The notes: generated by a model from the letters alone, not told the origin. DNA of 34,540 nt from Methanosarcina sp. (GCF_028693135.1 NZ_JAQUVZ010000040.1:1-34540); one strand, 5' to 3'; shown: positions 1 through 8,518, numbered from the stretch's first letter. Made by a program: numbers and translations.

Positions 1-920
1 CCGGGTTTTAACATTGCTGCAGCTTCGTTCTGGATAGCCACGCATTTATTATGGATATCTATGGCATACTGCGGAAGGGAAGAACCAAACATGTATGTCA
101 TGGTTTTATCCGTATGGTAGCCGTCAACTCCGCACCCGACATCAACAAAGACCAGGTCTCCTTTCCTTAATTTCCGGTCCCGGCTTCCGAGCACGGGTGC
201 TGCAGGGCTCAATCCGCGCTTTCCGCCAGGGCCGTTGAAATAACACGGGTAAATGGAGCTTTCCCCAAAACAGACATTACCGAGAATCATCTCCGTATCG
301 AACATTCCAAAACGGCATGCTCCATGATGCCCTTCCTTTACCAGAACCGAAAACAGTTCAGTTGACAGGTCAACCTCACTCATTCCTTCCCGCAGCATAT
401 CCGGTACAAGGTCTTCAAGCACATGCTTGTGAATTTTGCCGGCTTCTCGCAGCAGAGACAGCTCATATTCACTTTTTACTGCCCTCACAGCGGCAATCTG
501 GGTATCAACGGATTTAACATTCTTAAAAGGGAAGTATTTTTGAAACCGCTGATATAAGGCAAGTGGGACAACTTCAGTTTCCAGGTAGACTGCGTCCGGA
601 AGCTTGCTTCCCTCACTTCCCTCACTTCCTTTACTCACCGTACTTACACTCCCTGCAGCGTCCCGGAAACTGTTCATAGGTTCTATATTAGAAAATAAAG
701 ATTCATCAAGAGCCCTTTCGTAACTGCGCCGGACCCAGAATGTTGCTTCTCCGTCCTTCGGAATGATTAGCATCCCGTCCTGCATCGTGCCCGTAAAGTA
801 ATAAAGATTGATTTTCCTGAAGATAACAGCCATTTCCCAGTCGGGATTTGATGTATACATATGTTTTCTGAAGCAGCTCATGCGGTTTTTCAGTTCAGTT
901 AGAGGTACTTTCTTAATCAT
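1..920 (-). CDS. M24 family metallopeptidase (Xaa-Pro aminopeptidase/prolidase-like), C-terminus cut by window edge
   Basis: Reading leftward from an ATG at 920, the frame is open for 306 codons and runs off the window. The N-terminal half is a creatinase/prolidase N-domain ([10 protein letters not shown], then [17 protein letters not shown]). The second half carries the M24 pita-bread fold with [16 protein letters not shown], which supplies the first two metal-binding Asp residues in the usual D-x10-D spacing. The later His and two Glu ligands lie beyond the window. The family hydrolyses X-Pro bonds in the cytoplasm with two divalent metals. An oddity is a short Ser/Gly/Glu-rich insert between the domains (around residue 100), encoded by a 9-base tandem repeat at 607-624. 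A TATA-like stretch near 950-958 fits a promoter. The exact substrate cannot be told from sequence. Confidence 0.88.
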   Translation of the reverse strand, partial: MIKKVPLTELKNRMSCFRKHMYTSNPDWEMAVIFRKINLYYFTGTMQDGMLIIPKDGEATFWVRRSYERALDESLFSNIEPMNSFRDAAGSVSTVSKGSEGSEGSKLPDAVYLETEVVPLALYQRFQKYFPFKNVKSVDTQIAAVRAVKSEYELSLLREAGKIHKHVLEDLVPDMLREGMSEVDLSTELFSVLVKEGHHGACRFGMFDTEMILGNVCFGESSIYPCYFNGPGGKRGLSPAAPVLGSRDRKLRKGDLVFVDVGCGVDGYHTDKTMTYMFGSSLPQYAIDIHNKCVAIQNEAAAMLKP

Positions 921-1232
921 GGGAATCCCTACTAAGTTTATTTGCTATCAATTATAGAAGTGTAACCCAGGACGGGAAACATTAGAGAATATTGGGGAAT
1001 ATTTGGGAACGTTGGCTGAAATTAGAAAATCCAGTAGAAAATGAGGACTTATAAGGACTTATAGATGCACAGATTAATGTTAGTTTTCATAATAATCCTG
1101 TAAAAGATAAAAAGAAACCATCCACAAAGTGTACATCCCGGTTTTTTAAAAATAGAAAAAATAATTAGCAAAAAAACAAATTAAAAGGAAACAAAAAGTA
1201 AAACCAAAAAATATTTTTGAAAAGGGGTTATC
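921..1232. other. Intergenic region between divergent genes
   Basis: This AT-rich spacer of 312 bases holds the start regions of the peptidase (minus) and the DUF2284 gene (plus). It contains a perfect 10-base tandem duplication (AGGACTTATA) at 1044-1063. No RNA gene or open frame of interest was seen. Confidence 0.6.
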
Positions 1233-1772
1233 ATGCTTGGGAAATTCGAGGACCTTGTTGAAAAGGCATCAGAGATGGGTCTTAAAGCTTATTTTCTGAA
1301 GGCAGGAGACATTCCGATTGAAAACCGGATTGCCCTGAAGTGCGCTTACGGGTGCAGAGGATATGGGAAAAGGTTGAGCTGCCCGCCTCATATAATGTCA
1401 ATTGATGAGTTCAGGAAGGTTATAGAGGAGTACAGCAGTGCACTTCTTCTTATAGACGAATGTGACACAACAGGAATTAAGGATGTCCTTGAAGCCTGGT
1501 CAGGGCTTCGAAAGGATTCTTTTCATAAGATGTTCGAGCTTGAACAAGAAGCTTTCAGGGAAGGCTTTACCTTTGCACATCTTCTGAGGCCCGGCTCCTG
1601 CAACGAATGTAAGGTCTGCAACCTTGAAAAATGCGTAAAGCCGGAAATGAGGCGGTTTGCCCCTGAGGCTGTCGGAATAAATATCCAGAAGGCAATGGAA
1701 GGGGCAGGGCTTGTACTTGAGTTCTGCAAACCTGAAAAAACCTCATGTGTCGGGATTTTGCTGCTTGAGTGA
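1233..1772 (+). CDS. DUF2284 family predicted metal-binding protein
   Basis: This 179-residue protein starts at an ATG preceded by a purine-rich AAGGGG. It has the family hallmark CAYGCRGYGKRLSCPPH at residues 37-53, with Cys37, Cys41 and Cys50 and the CPPH turn. A second Cys set, SCNECKVCNLEKC, supplies Cys123, 126, 129 and 134 in iron-sulfur-like spacing. The family (COG5423) is common in methanogens and other anaerobes. It is thought to bind a metal or an Fe-S cluster, but no reaction is established. There is no signal peptide, so it is cytoplasmic. It is transcribed alone and faces away from the M24 peptidase. The family assignment is firm; the function is not known. Confidence 0.88.
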   Translation: MLGKFEDLVEKASEMGLKAYFLKAGDIPIENRIALKCAYGCRGYGKRLSCPPHIMSIDEFRKVIEEYSSALLLIDECDTTGIKDVLEAWSGLRKDSFHKMFELEQEAFREGFTFAHLLRPGSCNECKVCNLEKCVKPEMRRFAPEAVGINIQKAMEGAGLVLEFCKPEKTSCVGILLLE

Positions 1773-1826
1773 AAATATGAGTGAGCCGGAGGAGATTTGA
1801 GCTAAAACTGAATGAAAATCTCACAG

Positions 1827-1862
1827 CATGTAATCTCACATGTAATCTCACATGTAATCTCA
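1827..1862. repeat. Three perfect tandem copies of a 12-base unit
   Basis: The unit CATGTAATCTCA occurs at 1827-1838, 1839-1850 and 1851-1862, with partial similarity on both sides. It lies in the spacer between the convergent DUF2284 and subtilase genes. It looks like a short slippage-prone minisatellite; no function is proposed. Confidence 0.9.
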
Positions 1863-1923
1863 GAGCCCAGGATCCCAGAGCCTGTAAATATCATCTGCAG
1901 TAACTTCCCTGCCTGTTCTCCCA

Positions 1924-3768
1924 TCAACGGAATTCCCTTAATGCTGCCCTGGCAGGTAAATTTGCCAGAGAGTAGAGTTGTTCAAGGGGCATGGAAAGTT
2001 TCAGCATAAAGATTCCTTTTGTATCCACAGGCGAAGCTTCGGATTTTTCCAGGAACAGATTGCCATCAGGAGAAAGGTTTTCAAGAAGGTGGACTGTGCG
2101 ACTGTTAACTGACCCGTACCCGAAGATAGTGTCATACCCCGGTTCTCCGAGATCTTCGGCTGAGGAACACAGGATCTCGCGAATTTCACTGCCGCTCTTT
2201 TCGGGGTACATGTTCCAGATAAGAGCCCCGATCCCTGCAACAGAGGGAGCGGAAGCGCTTGTGCCCATAAAGAAGCTACCCTTTCCGTTTGTGCCTGAAA
2301 CTCTCACACTGCCAGGTCCACTGAGATCGATCTTGTTCCTGAGTTCGTATCCTGGATAGTAGATGCTTACAGGACCACGCGAAGAGTAGGGTGCTATACC
2401 CTGGTTTTCCTGATTTCCGGAATCAACAGCTCCAACACAGATAACGCCCGGAACAGCAGGATGCCCGAATACCGAGTCCTCCTCAACCAGATTATCAGGA
2501 TGAACCTTTACGGCGGAGTTAGGGTAAATATAAACTTCCAGTATCCGATCTTCTCCGGAATGCTTTTTGACAGATATACCCAGTGTTTTTACAGTTTCGT
2601 CACTATTGATGTATTTGATATATTCAAGGGGGGCGCCTGTGCCACTCTGCATCTTTTCACTTGCAGCAATTTCTTTTCCGCTGCAGCAGTCGTAGAGGTA
2701 AAGGTCGTAGTCATTTTCGGAACAGTTCCAGGGGTCATTCCACTGGAGAACCACAGTAGCTTTCTCGCCTGGGGGGACATCCATATAAATATTTTTGGAG
2801 GTGCTGGTCCCGGAACTGAAATCATGCCAGCCTGAACCGTTGTCAAAAAACATACCCTGATAATGGCGGCCTGCGTCATTACCTGCTGCACTCACATAGA
2901 GAATATCCTGGCTTTCTATTACTTCCTTGATATGGGAAGCTACAATTCCATCTTCGAAGAATGGTTCATCAGGCCAGCCCACGTCATCGCATATAATCCG
3001 GCAACCTTCGGCAAGGAGGGCATCAACAGCTCTGTTAAACTCAAGCTTGTTGCTGCCTGCGCTATAGAAGTATAGTTCTGCTCCAGGAGATGTTTCGTGG
3101 ACTATTTCGAGCATTACAGTACCCTCTTTTCCTTTTCCGGAAGAAAGGATGTGTACATCCTCAGGAAGAACTCCCGATGCCATGGCTTGAGATATATCTT
3201 CTACTCCATCGGAAATTATCCCTACTTTAATTCCAGTTCCTGTTACACCGGCCGGTTTCCAGAAATCTTCTGAAGAAGAGGGAAAAGTTACTTTTTCTTT
3301 CCGGTCCACCTTTCTTATAACAGGAGAAATGGCCGGCTGAACCGAAGATACTCCTTTAAGAGAAGAGAGTTCCTCAAATGATTCCACATTAACGAGGACT
3401 GCAGCAGTGAGGGAGGCTTCATCCCATCCTTTAACCCTGGCACAGGATTCTAGCACTCCTGCATCTGCACCGGGAAAAAGCCGAACATATGCAGTCAGAT
3501 TCTCTTCGGCATCTTCTTTGTAGATTCTGCCTGAATCTCTTTCCACCAGTTCCGAAAGAGATGAGGGGGAGCTCAATAATCTTGAATTTGATGAAACCAG
3601 TCCGGAAGATAATAAACTGGAAGATAACAGACCCGAAGTATCCTGTTCAGCTTCAATAGACCCGACTCCGCCACGTACTACAAAATTAAAATGAGAGAAT
3701 ATGCCTGTAAAGACTATGACTAATATTAACAGGTACAATACTCTTCTGGTGTAACTCCCCAGGTACAC
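1924..3768 (-). CDS. Membrane-anchored S8 (subtilisin-like) serine peptidase with atypical Asp/His motifs
   Basis: This is a 614-residue protein. Residues 11-30 form one hydrophobic segment (LYLLILVIVFTGIF), acting as a signal or membrane anchor, so the rest should be extracellular. A low-complexity Ser/Leu stretch follows at 45-72. The catalytic domain starts near 175. The Asp motif reads VGIISDGVED (Asp187) instead of the usual IDTG. The His region reads EGTVMLEIVHETSPGA, with His224 and no HGTH. Asn297 in SAAGND fits the oxyanion hole, and GTSASAPSVAG gives the nucleophile Ser504. A divergent subgroup of S8 proteins has such SDS/SDG and MLEIVH motifs, so it may still be active. A GTG start at 3768 follows a G-rich stretch. 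The TATA box at 3784-3792 is so close that the transcript may be leaderless or start further in. It probably degrades external protein or processes the cell surface; the substrate is unknown. Confidence 0.85.
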   Translation of the reverse strand: MYLGSYTRRVLYLLILVIVFTGIFSHFNFVVRGGVGSIEAEQDTSGLLSSSLLSSGLVSSNSRLLSSPSSLSELVERDSGRIYKEDAEENLTAYVRLFPGADAGVLESCARVKGWDEASLTAAVLVNVESFEELSSLKGVSSVQPAISPVIRKVDRKEKVTFPSSSEDFWKPAGVTGTGIKVGIISDGVEDISQAMASGVLPEDVHILSSGKGKEGTVMLEIVHETSPGAELYFYSAGSNKLEFNRAVDALLAEGCRIICDDVGWPDEPFFEDGIVASHIKEVIESQDILYVSAAGNDAGRHYQGMFFDNGSGWHDFSSGTSTSKNIYMDVPPGEKATVVLQWNDPWNCSENDYDLYLYDCCSGKEIAASEKMQSGTGAPLEYIKYINSDETVKTLGISVKKHSGEDRILEVYIYPNSAVKVHPDNLVEEDSVFGHPAVPGVICVGAVDSGNQENQGIAPYSSRGPVSIYYPGYELRNKIDLSGPGSVRVSGTNGKGSFFMGTSASAPSVAGIGALIWNMYPEKSGSEIREILCSSAEDLGEPGYDTIFGYGSVNSRTVHLLENLSPDGNLFLEKSEASPVDTKGIFMLKLSMPLEQLYSLANLPARAALREFR

Positions 3769-3783
3769 TACCCCCCGATATTG

Positions 3784-3792
3784 CTTATATAG
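3784..3792 (-). promoter_or_regulatory. TATA box of the S8 peptidase gene
   Basis: On the minus strand this reads CTATATAAG, a good archaeal TATA box. Its centre is about 20 bases upstream of the GTG at 3768, which would place transcription start at or just inside that codon. The mRNA is therefore leaderless or the real start lies slightly downstream. Confidence 0.5.
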
Positions 3793-4116
3793 TAAGTTAA
3801 GGATGCAAACAGGATACAGGTATATGCAAAGTAATTCCTGCAGTAATACCCGAACAGGATGAATTTATTTTAAGATAGATCGAGATACATTATAAATATT
3901 TCTATGGATTATTATAAGAAAATTGAAACAAAATAAAAAATAAACATAATCTAATAGAAGATTATATTTTAATAGACTGAAAAAAACCTGAATTACAGTG
4001 TAAAATAATTTATCAATAACATTAAGTAATATAATTAAGTGATCAAAGACAGAAGATATATTAACTTCCGGACATATGTTATGGGAAATCACAGCAAACT
4101 GGAGGTCTTGTTCAAA
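3793..4116. other. AT-rich intergenic region between divergent genes
   Basis: About 320 bases, very rich in A and T, separate the S8 peptidase promoter (minus) from the F420-dependent NADP reductase (plus). A GGAGGT ribosome-binding site for the latter lies at 4101-4106. An ATG at 4039 and one at 4081 are in frame with the reductase but lack a ribosome-binding site and the sequence after them does not match the family. Nothing else was recognised. Confidence 0.55.
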
Positions 4117-4824
4117 TTGAATTCTGAAAAGCTGAAAATAGCTGTTCTTGGAGGAACCGGCAACATAGGAGAAGGAATGGTCCTGAGGCTTGCTCTTCAA
4201 AACCTCATGCCTGATGGTGTGAAGAATGAGATAATTATCGGGTCCAGGTCTCTGGAAACTGCAGATGAGGCTGCAAAAAAAGCTTTATCAGAGCTTGAAA
4301 ATTGCGGGTTTGATACATCAAAGACGATAATTACCGGCATGAACAACCTTGATGCCGCACAGGCAGCCGAAGTAATAATACTTACGATCCGTTTTGACCA
4401 CGTTTTGTCTTTGCTGGAAGAGATAAAAGAGTCCCTTGAAAATAAGATAATTATTTCACCTGTGGTCCCGATGGTAAAAGAAGAGGGCCTTATGACATAC
4501 AAGCCACCGGTAGAAGGCTCAGCAGCCCTTGCAATCAAGAAAAATGTCCCGGAGTCTACCAAAGTTGTTGCAGCTTTCCACAACATACCTGCAGGAAAGC
4601 TCAAAGATGTTGTTAAATGCAAAGCCGTACACGATGCGCTTGTATGCAGCGACGACGCCGAAGCAAAGAAACTTGTTATGGAGCTTACACGGAATATGGG
4701 CTGCCTCAAACCTCTGGACGGCGGACCTCTTAAGCAAGCAAACACCATGGAATCTCTGACACCGTTGCTGATCAATCTCGCAAAACTGAATGGGCTTAAA
4801 GACCTTGGGATAAACTTCTCCTGA
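4117..4824 (+). CDS. npdG: F420H2:NADP+ oxidoreductase (F420-dependent NADP reductase)
   Basis: The enzyme moves hydride between reduced coenzyme F420 and NADP+, giving methanogens their NADPH for biosynthesis. It is cytoplasmic. The N-terminus LKIAVLGGTGNIGEG is the Rossmann dinucleotide loop, followed by IIIGSRS, whose Ser/Arg pair suits the NADP 2'-phosphate. Further family blocks are LTIRFDHV, ISPVVPM, AAFHNIPA and the C-terminal PLDGGPLKQANTMESLTPLLIN. I chose the TTG at 4117 (235 residues), which lies 10 bases after GGAGGT and puts the Rossmann loop at the very N-terminus as in the Archaeoglobus enzyme. The upstream ATGs at 4039 and 4081 would add 12-26 residues with no family match. 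It stands alone, not in an operon. Confidence 0.88.
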   Translation: MNSEKLKIAVLGGTGNIGEGMVLRLALQNLMPDGVKNEIIIGSRSLETADEAAKKALSELENCGFDTSKTIITGMNNLDAAQAAEVIILTIRFDHVLSLLEEIKESLENKIIISPVVPMVKEEGLMTYKPPVEGSAALAIKKNVPESTKVVAAFHNIPAGKLKDVVKCKAVHDALVCSDDAEAKKLVMELTRNMGCLKPLDGGPLKQANTMESLTPLLINLAKLNGLKDLGINFS

Positions 4825-5490
4825 GAAATAAAATAGAAAAAAAGCCGGAAGAATGGAAGAATATATCAGGGCGAAAGCTACATGTAAAGAATAGAAACCT
4901 GTTTGGGATGTGGGGTTCCGCATAAATAACCTGTTATATATATAATGACTGATATATTGATAGATGTCAACGGTTTTACGAAACATAGAAAAAATATAAC
5001 CTTTGCCCATAGACACGAAACCGGACCGGCAAATTGAAATGAAAATATAAGGTTACAACCACCCCTGAAAAGAGATACCCTAATTTTGTTTGCAAAAAAG
5101 CCTCCAATAAACATTCGGTAACTGTGGTTCATCTCTCGATCTCGGATTTTAACCCCGAATAGATTTAGTTTATGTTAAATATTATGAGAGTAATACGAAC
5201 ATATACTAGAGAACTTACCGGAAGAGAATCATTGAAAGAGTAACCTAATTGAGAGAGTAACACGCTGGAAAAATCTGCAAAAAATACTCTGCTAAAAATA
5301 ACCTGAAAAGAAATAATTTGCTGGAAATCCCCTGAAATAATCCGGTAGATAGGTTTCTTCATCCTGAAAATCAGAAATTCTGCCCTGAATGCAGTATTTT
5401 ACCCCAATCTGTTTCTTTCGATTATATTCACTTTTCTAAAACTGAAGAATCAATATAAAAACCAGACTCAAAACCAGACAGTGAACCTGT
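4825..5490. other. Long AT-rich intergenic region upstream of hdrC
   Basis: These 666 bases hold no credible gene; every open frame is short and unlike known families. Loosely repeated phrases occur (AGAGAGTAAC-like near 5235-5262, CCTGAAA-like near 5301-5400), along with a run of TATATATATAA near 4936. The only element I can support is the TATA box at 5451-5460. Confidence 0.5.
5451..5460 (+). promoter_or_regulatory. TATA box of the hdrCB operon
   Basis: CAATATAAAA is centred about 35 bases before the hdrC ATG. With the usual spacing of about 25 bases it gives a very short leader that contains a GTGA ribosome-binding element. Confidence 0.5.
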
Positions 5491-5976
5491 ATGAGTGAAG
5501 AACTGCTAAAAGTGTTAAAGGCAGCAGGACTGGACATACTTTCCTGCATGCACTGCGGCACATGCACAGGAAGCTGCCCTTCGGGACGGCATACCGGGCT
5601 CAATACCCGAAGAATAATTCGAGATGCGCGCAAGAACAGAGCTACTGTTCTCTCAGATGATGCCCTATGGCTCTGTACAACCTGCTACACATGCCAGGAG
5701 CGCTGCCCACGTGGAATACCAATTACAGATGCCATTCTAGAGCTAAGGAGGCTCGCAGTCAGGGAAGGGTTTATGCTTCCCGAACACCGCCTTGTTTCGA
5801 AAATGGTACTTGAGTGCGGACATGCAGTCCCTCTCGATGAGGAAACAAAGAAAAAAAGGGAAGAACTCGGCCTGGACCCAATACCTGAAACCGTCCAGAA
5901 ATATCCGGAAGCTCTTGAAGGGCTGAAAATCCTTCTCAAAACCTGCAAATTCGACGAGCTGGTGGCTGAAAAATAA
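5491..5976 (+). CDS. hdrC: CoB-CoM heterodisulfide reductase subunit C (soluble, iron-sulfur)
   Basis: HdrC is the electron-transferring subunit of the soluble HdrABC enzyme, which couples reduction of the CoM-S-S-CoB heterodisulfide to other redox carriers. The 161-residue protein has two classic [4Fe-4S] motifs: Cys19-x2-Cys22-x2-Cys25-x3-Cys29 (CMHCGTCTGSCP) and Cys62-x2-Cys65-x2-Cys68-x3-Cys72 (CTTCYTCQERCP). There is no membrane segment. It lies 14 bases upstream of hdrB and should be co-transcribed from the promoter at 5451. No hdrA lies in this window. Methanosarcina carries more than one hdrCB set, and this arrangement resembles the one whose HdrA is encoded elsewhere, but paralog numbering is from memory. 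Its length is normal. Confidence 0.93.
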   Translation: MSEELLKVLKAAGLDILSCMHCGTCTGSCPSGRHTGLNTRRIIRDARKNRATVLSDDALWLCTTCYTCQERCPRGIPITDAILELRRLAVREGFMLPEHRLVSKMVLECGHAVPLDEETKKKREELGLDPIPETVQKYPEALEGLKILLKTCKFDELVAEK

Positions 5977-5990
5977 GGAGGCAGAAAATA

Positions 5991-6908
5991 ATGGAAAAAC
6001 TATCGCTGTTTCTTGGCTGTATCGTACCCAACCGCTACCCTGGAATTGAGAAAGCAACAAAACTCTGCCTGCAGAAACTTGAAGTTGATGCATCCGACCT
6101 GCCAGGAGCCTCCTGCTGCCCTGCCCCAGGAGTGTTCAAGTCTTTTGATAAAGCAACCTGGCTTGCCCTTGCCAGCCGAAACATCGTCCTCTCAGAAAAA
6201 ATGGAGAGGGATATTCTGACAGTTTGCAACGGGTGCTACGGGTCCCTGGCAGATGCTAATATAGAACTTAAAAAAGACCCTGAAATGAAAGCCCGCACAA
6301 ACACCTGCCTCAAAGAAATAGGCATGGAGTTTAAGGGAACCACAGAGGTAAGGCACATAATTGAGTTTCTGTACAAGGAATTCGGACCTGAAAAACTCAA
6401 GGGCTTCATCACAACCCCTCTTGACCTGAGAGTAGCCCTTCATTACGGATGCCACCTGATCAAGCCCTCAAAGGAGAGAAACCTTGGAGAAACGGAAGCT
6501 CCGGAATTCTTTGATGAGCTGGTTGAAGCCACTGGCGCAAAAAGTGTGGATTATACCGACAAAATGATGTGCTGCGGAGCAGGAGGAGGAGTACGTTCAG
6601 GGCACGCTGCCGAATCCCTGGAAATGCTTGAACATAAGCTTGCATGCATCCGGAATGCAAAAGTGGACTGTATTGTCAATGCATGCCCCTTCTGTCACCT
6701 TCAGTTTGATAAGGGGCAGCTTGCAGTCAATGAGAAGTTCGGAACTGACTACTCTATCCCCGTTCTCCATTACTCCCAGCTTCTAGGCCTTGCTCTCGGC
6801 TTTTCCCCGGATGAGCTGGGGATAGAACAGAATGCAGTCCAGAACATTGAATTTCTTGCAAAAATCTATGAGATCAGTGCCGGCTTAAAGTCAACTACCC
6901 AATGCTAA
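5991..6908 (+). CDS. hdrB: CoB-CoM heterodisulfide reductase subunit B (catalytic, two CCG domains)
   Basis: HdrB carries the heterodisulfide-reducing site, held by two non-cubane [4Fe-4S] clusters in CCG domains. Both motifs are complete in the 305 residues. The first is Cys10-x31-Cys42-Cys43-x35-Cys79-x2-Cys82. The second is Cys153-x40-Cys194-Cys195-x36-Cys232-x2-Cys235, and includes MMCCGAGGG. A strong AAGGAGG lies just before the ATG, within the 14-base gap after hdrC. The protein is soluble, and with HdrC it needs an HdrA partner for flavin-based chemistry, which must come from elsewhere in the genome. The length fits the family. Just after its stop begins a structured RNA-like element (6917-7225). 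Confidence 0.94.
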   Translation: MEKLSLFLGCIVPNRYPGIEKATKLCLQKLEVDASDLPGASCCPAPGVFKSFDKATWLALASRNIVLSEKMERDILTVCNGCYGSLADANIELKKDPEMKARTNTCLKEIGMEFKGTTEVRHIIEFLYKEFGPEKLKGFITTPLDLRVALHYGCHLIKPSKERNLGETEAPEFFDELVEATGAKSVDYTDKMMCCGAGGGVRSGHAAESLEMLEHKLACIRNAKVDCIVNACPFCHLQFDKGQLAVNEKFGTDYSIPVLHYSQLLGLALGFSPDELGIEQNAVQNIEFLAKIYEISAGLKSTTQC

Positions 6909-6916
6909 AGCAGTGT

Positions 6917-7225
6917 GGCTTGCAAAAGCCCTGGTTGACCAGCCTAAGTCTTAATTGACTACGTTGGAAATGTCATGATACCTACGAATGCTTCCTCAGT
7001 TTGTAGCTCTATCGTGTAGCATTAAAAGTCCTGAGAGGTAGGGGCGGTGTGCTACACCTGACAAGCATATCCAACATTGGCGAGGGGAGACGGTTTTCCA
7101 AAACCGTGTTACCTGTTATGGAAATTCGTTTCCAAAGCAGAGTGGAGAAATCCAAACGTGAAACGGAATGCCAGAAAGTTGACGGCATTCCTCCCTGCGC
7201 TAAAGAAACAGGGCTTCCTGCCTGT
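6917..7225 (+). ncRNA. Candidate structured RNA: orphan omega-RNA or solo IS200/IS605 right end
   Basis: The stretch lacks a gene but folds on paper into many perfect stems. These are 6917-6921/6926-6930 with a GCAA loop; 6931-6935/6938-6942; 6963-6968/7070-7075 enclosing 7014-7020/7051-7057; 7090-7097/7100-7107; 7120-7124/7129-7133 with a TTCG loop; 7165-7172/7184-7191; and 7193-7197/7209-7213. The last stem sits in GGCATTCCTCCCTG...CAGGGCTTCCTGCC, the layout of an IS200/IS605 right end in archaea. TnpB guide (omega) RNAs end in such right ends. No tnpB lies upstream on this strand, where hdrB is intact. The alternatives are a dead solo end or an independent small RNA. The boundaries are estimates. 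Confidence 0.5.
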
Positions 7226-7342
7226 CACATGTGAATAGCCGGAAATAAGGCAAAAAGCTTGAAAAAAAGGTTTAAGGCAAAAAAGTTAAAAAAGCGTTTT
7301 AAGCTGAGAACCAAACCTCTCCTGGCTTGACTCCAGACCTTC

Positions 7343-7795
7343 TTATTCTCCTACATGCATATACCAGAGGCACTTCTGCCTCCATTTGCAGGTTCCACAT
7401 ACCTCTTCGACATCTGAAGCTTTGTTAAATTTTGAATTTATGAGCCTGAAAGCTTCGTCTGCCTTCACAACGGTTCCGTCATCTATCCTTAATTTCTCCA
7501 GGACAACGAGGTCCATTTGCCTTATCCTGCGGGAGAGGACAGATTCCTGGATGGTACATTCCCTTTTACTGGGGCAGGAAACGCAAATTGCATCACACAC
7601 GGTTACAAGCTTGAGAAGTCTGGAAGGAAGAGCCTCAAGGTCCGAAATCACAGCCCGCATATTTGCAACAAAAGCCGGACTGTACCCATACCCCTGGAAT
7701 CCCTGGATACAACAGAGGTGATGAGCTCTGATTTTAAGAAGTTCGGCATCAGGTTTAGAGTCTGTTTCAGATTTGCATAGAGATTTTTCGGACAT
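7343..7795 (-). CDS. DUF1284 family protein
   Basis: This 150-residue protein starts at an ATG preceded by CGGAG. It contains the family signature KIRAHHLCCIQGFQGYGYS (residues 21-39), whose His-His and Cys-Cys suggest metal binding. Further Cys pairs are CDAICVSCPSKREC in the middle and CGTCKWRQKC near the end, so an Fe-S cluster or zinc is likely. COG3543 proteins of this type are found mainly in anaerobes and methanogens and have no assigned reaction. There is no signal peptide or membrane segment. It lies 52 bases downstream of the DUF1847 gene on the same strand, and the two may share a transcript. The family is clear; the function is unknown. Confidence 0.85.
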   Translation of the reverse strand: MSEKSLCKSETDSKPDAELLKIRAHHLCCIQGFQGYGYSPAFVANMRAVISDLEALPSRLLKLVTVCDAICVSCPSKRECTIQESVLSRRIRQMDLVVLEKLRIDDGTVVKADEAFRLINSKFNKASDVEEVCGTCKWRQKCLWYMHVGE

Positions 7796-7847
7796 GCATT
7801 TCTCCGGAGCTTAAAATCATAAAAATTAAAGAGTTCGTTCTAAAAAT

Positions 7848-8381
7848 TTAGTCGATAAAATCAATTTCTGAATCCCCGAGATAGGGCAGCTCCAGAAGAG
7901 GAAGTGTTATTGAAGGAGCTTCCGAATATTCTACAAAGAGAATATCATAGCCTGTTTTAAGCCCCAGCATGAGATTCAGGTCAGTACAGTCGTCGTTCAG
8001 GAGAAGAGCCTGCCCTATAGGATTACAGGCAGCTTCAAATTCCAAATTATCGGTTTTTTTGATGCCAAGATTTTCTTTTTCGATGCTGCAAACCTTGCAG
8101 CAAACTGAAAATACCTCAAAATATCTTGAAAGGATATCATAGACCCGCCTTGCTTCTCTCTCATGCTCAATACAGAAAGCAATTCCTATCTTCCTGTATC
8201 CTAGCCTCTTTGAGTAAATTGCAATTTCTTCTAATTTTGTCCTTTTTGTAGGGTCTGCCTCAAGCCAGGCGGACATCTGGATCGCTTTAAGATCCTCGCC
8301 GCTATACTCAAGTCCCGATTTGATAACAGAGCAGTTTTTGCCTACAAGGCATTCTTTATTCCGGCACAACGCACACTGCAC
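7848..8381 (-). CDS. DUF1847 family Cys-rich protein
   Basis: The protein (177 residues from the chosen start) opens with VQCALCRNKEC...GKNC, the Cys-rich DUF1847 N-terminus. Other family blocks are KIGIAFCIEHEREA, the paired Cys region VCCKVCSIEK, and EAACNPIGQALLLND. The GTG at 8381 lies seven bases after a CTGGAG ribosome-binding site and begins exactly at the domain. A longer frame to 8477 would add 32 hydrophobic residues with no family match and would cross an AT-rich, TATA-like region, so I reject it. The Cys pattern suggests a bound metal or Fe-S cluster; no reaction is known. It may be co-transcribed with the DUF1284 gene. The degraded or exapted tnpB ends 138 bases upstream on the same strand. 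Confidence 0.82.
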   Translation of the reverse strand: MQCALCRNKECLVGKNCSVIKSGLEYSGEDLKAIQMSAWLEADPTKRTKLEEIAIYSKRLGYRKIGIAFCIEHEREARRVYDILSRYFEVFSVCCKVCSIEKENLGIKKTDNLEFEAACNPIGQALLLNDDCTDLNLMLGLKTGYDILFVEYSEAPSITLPLLELPYLGDSEIDFID

Positions 8382-8518
8382 ACTTTTTCTCCAGAGGATT
8401 TTTAACACCAATAGGATACTATAATCATAAATAAACTTTGCAGGTATAAATATTTCCATGAAAGTCAGAAAATGCACTGGTAGAATTCATTAGGTTATCA
8501 TAAATGATCAAAATGTAA

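Noticed and set aside
1991-2835. Several plus-strand open frames across the S8 peptidase
   Set aside because: They are shadows of the minus-strand gene, which carries clear subtilase motifs.
7049-7234. Open frame of 61 codons within the structured region behind hdrB
   Set aside because: It runs through the stems of the candidate RNA, has no ribosome-binding site and matches no family.
8382-8477. N-terminal extension of the DUF1847 gene to 8477
   Set aside because: It lacks a ribosome-binding site, has no family match and overlaps the likely promoter; the GTG at 8381 has a good site.
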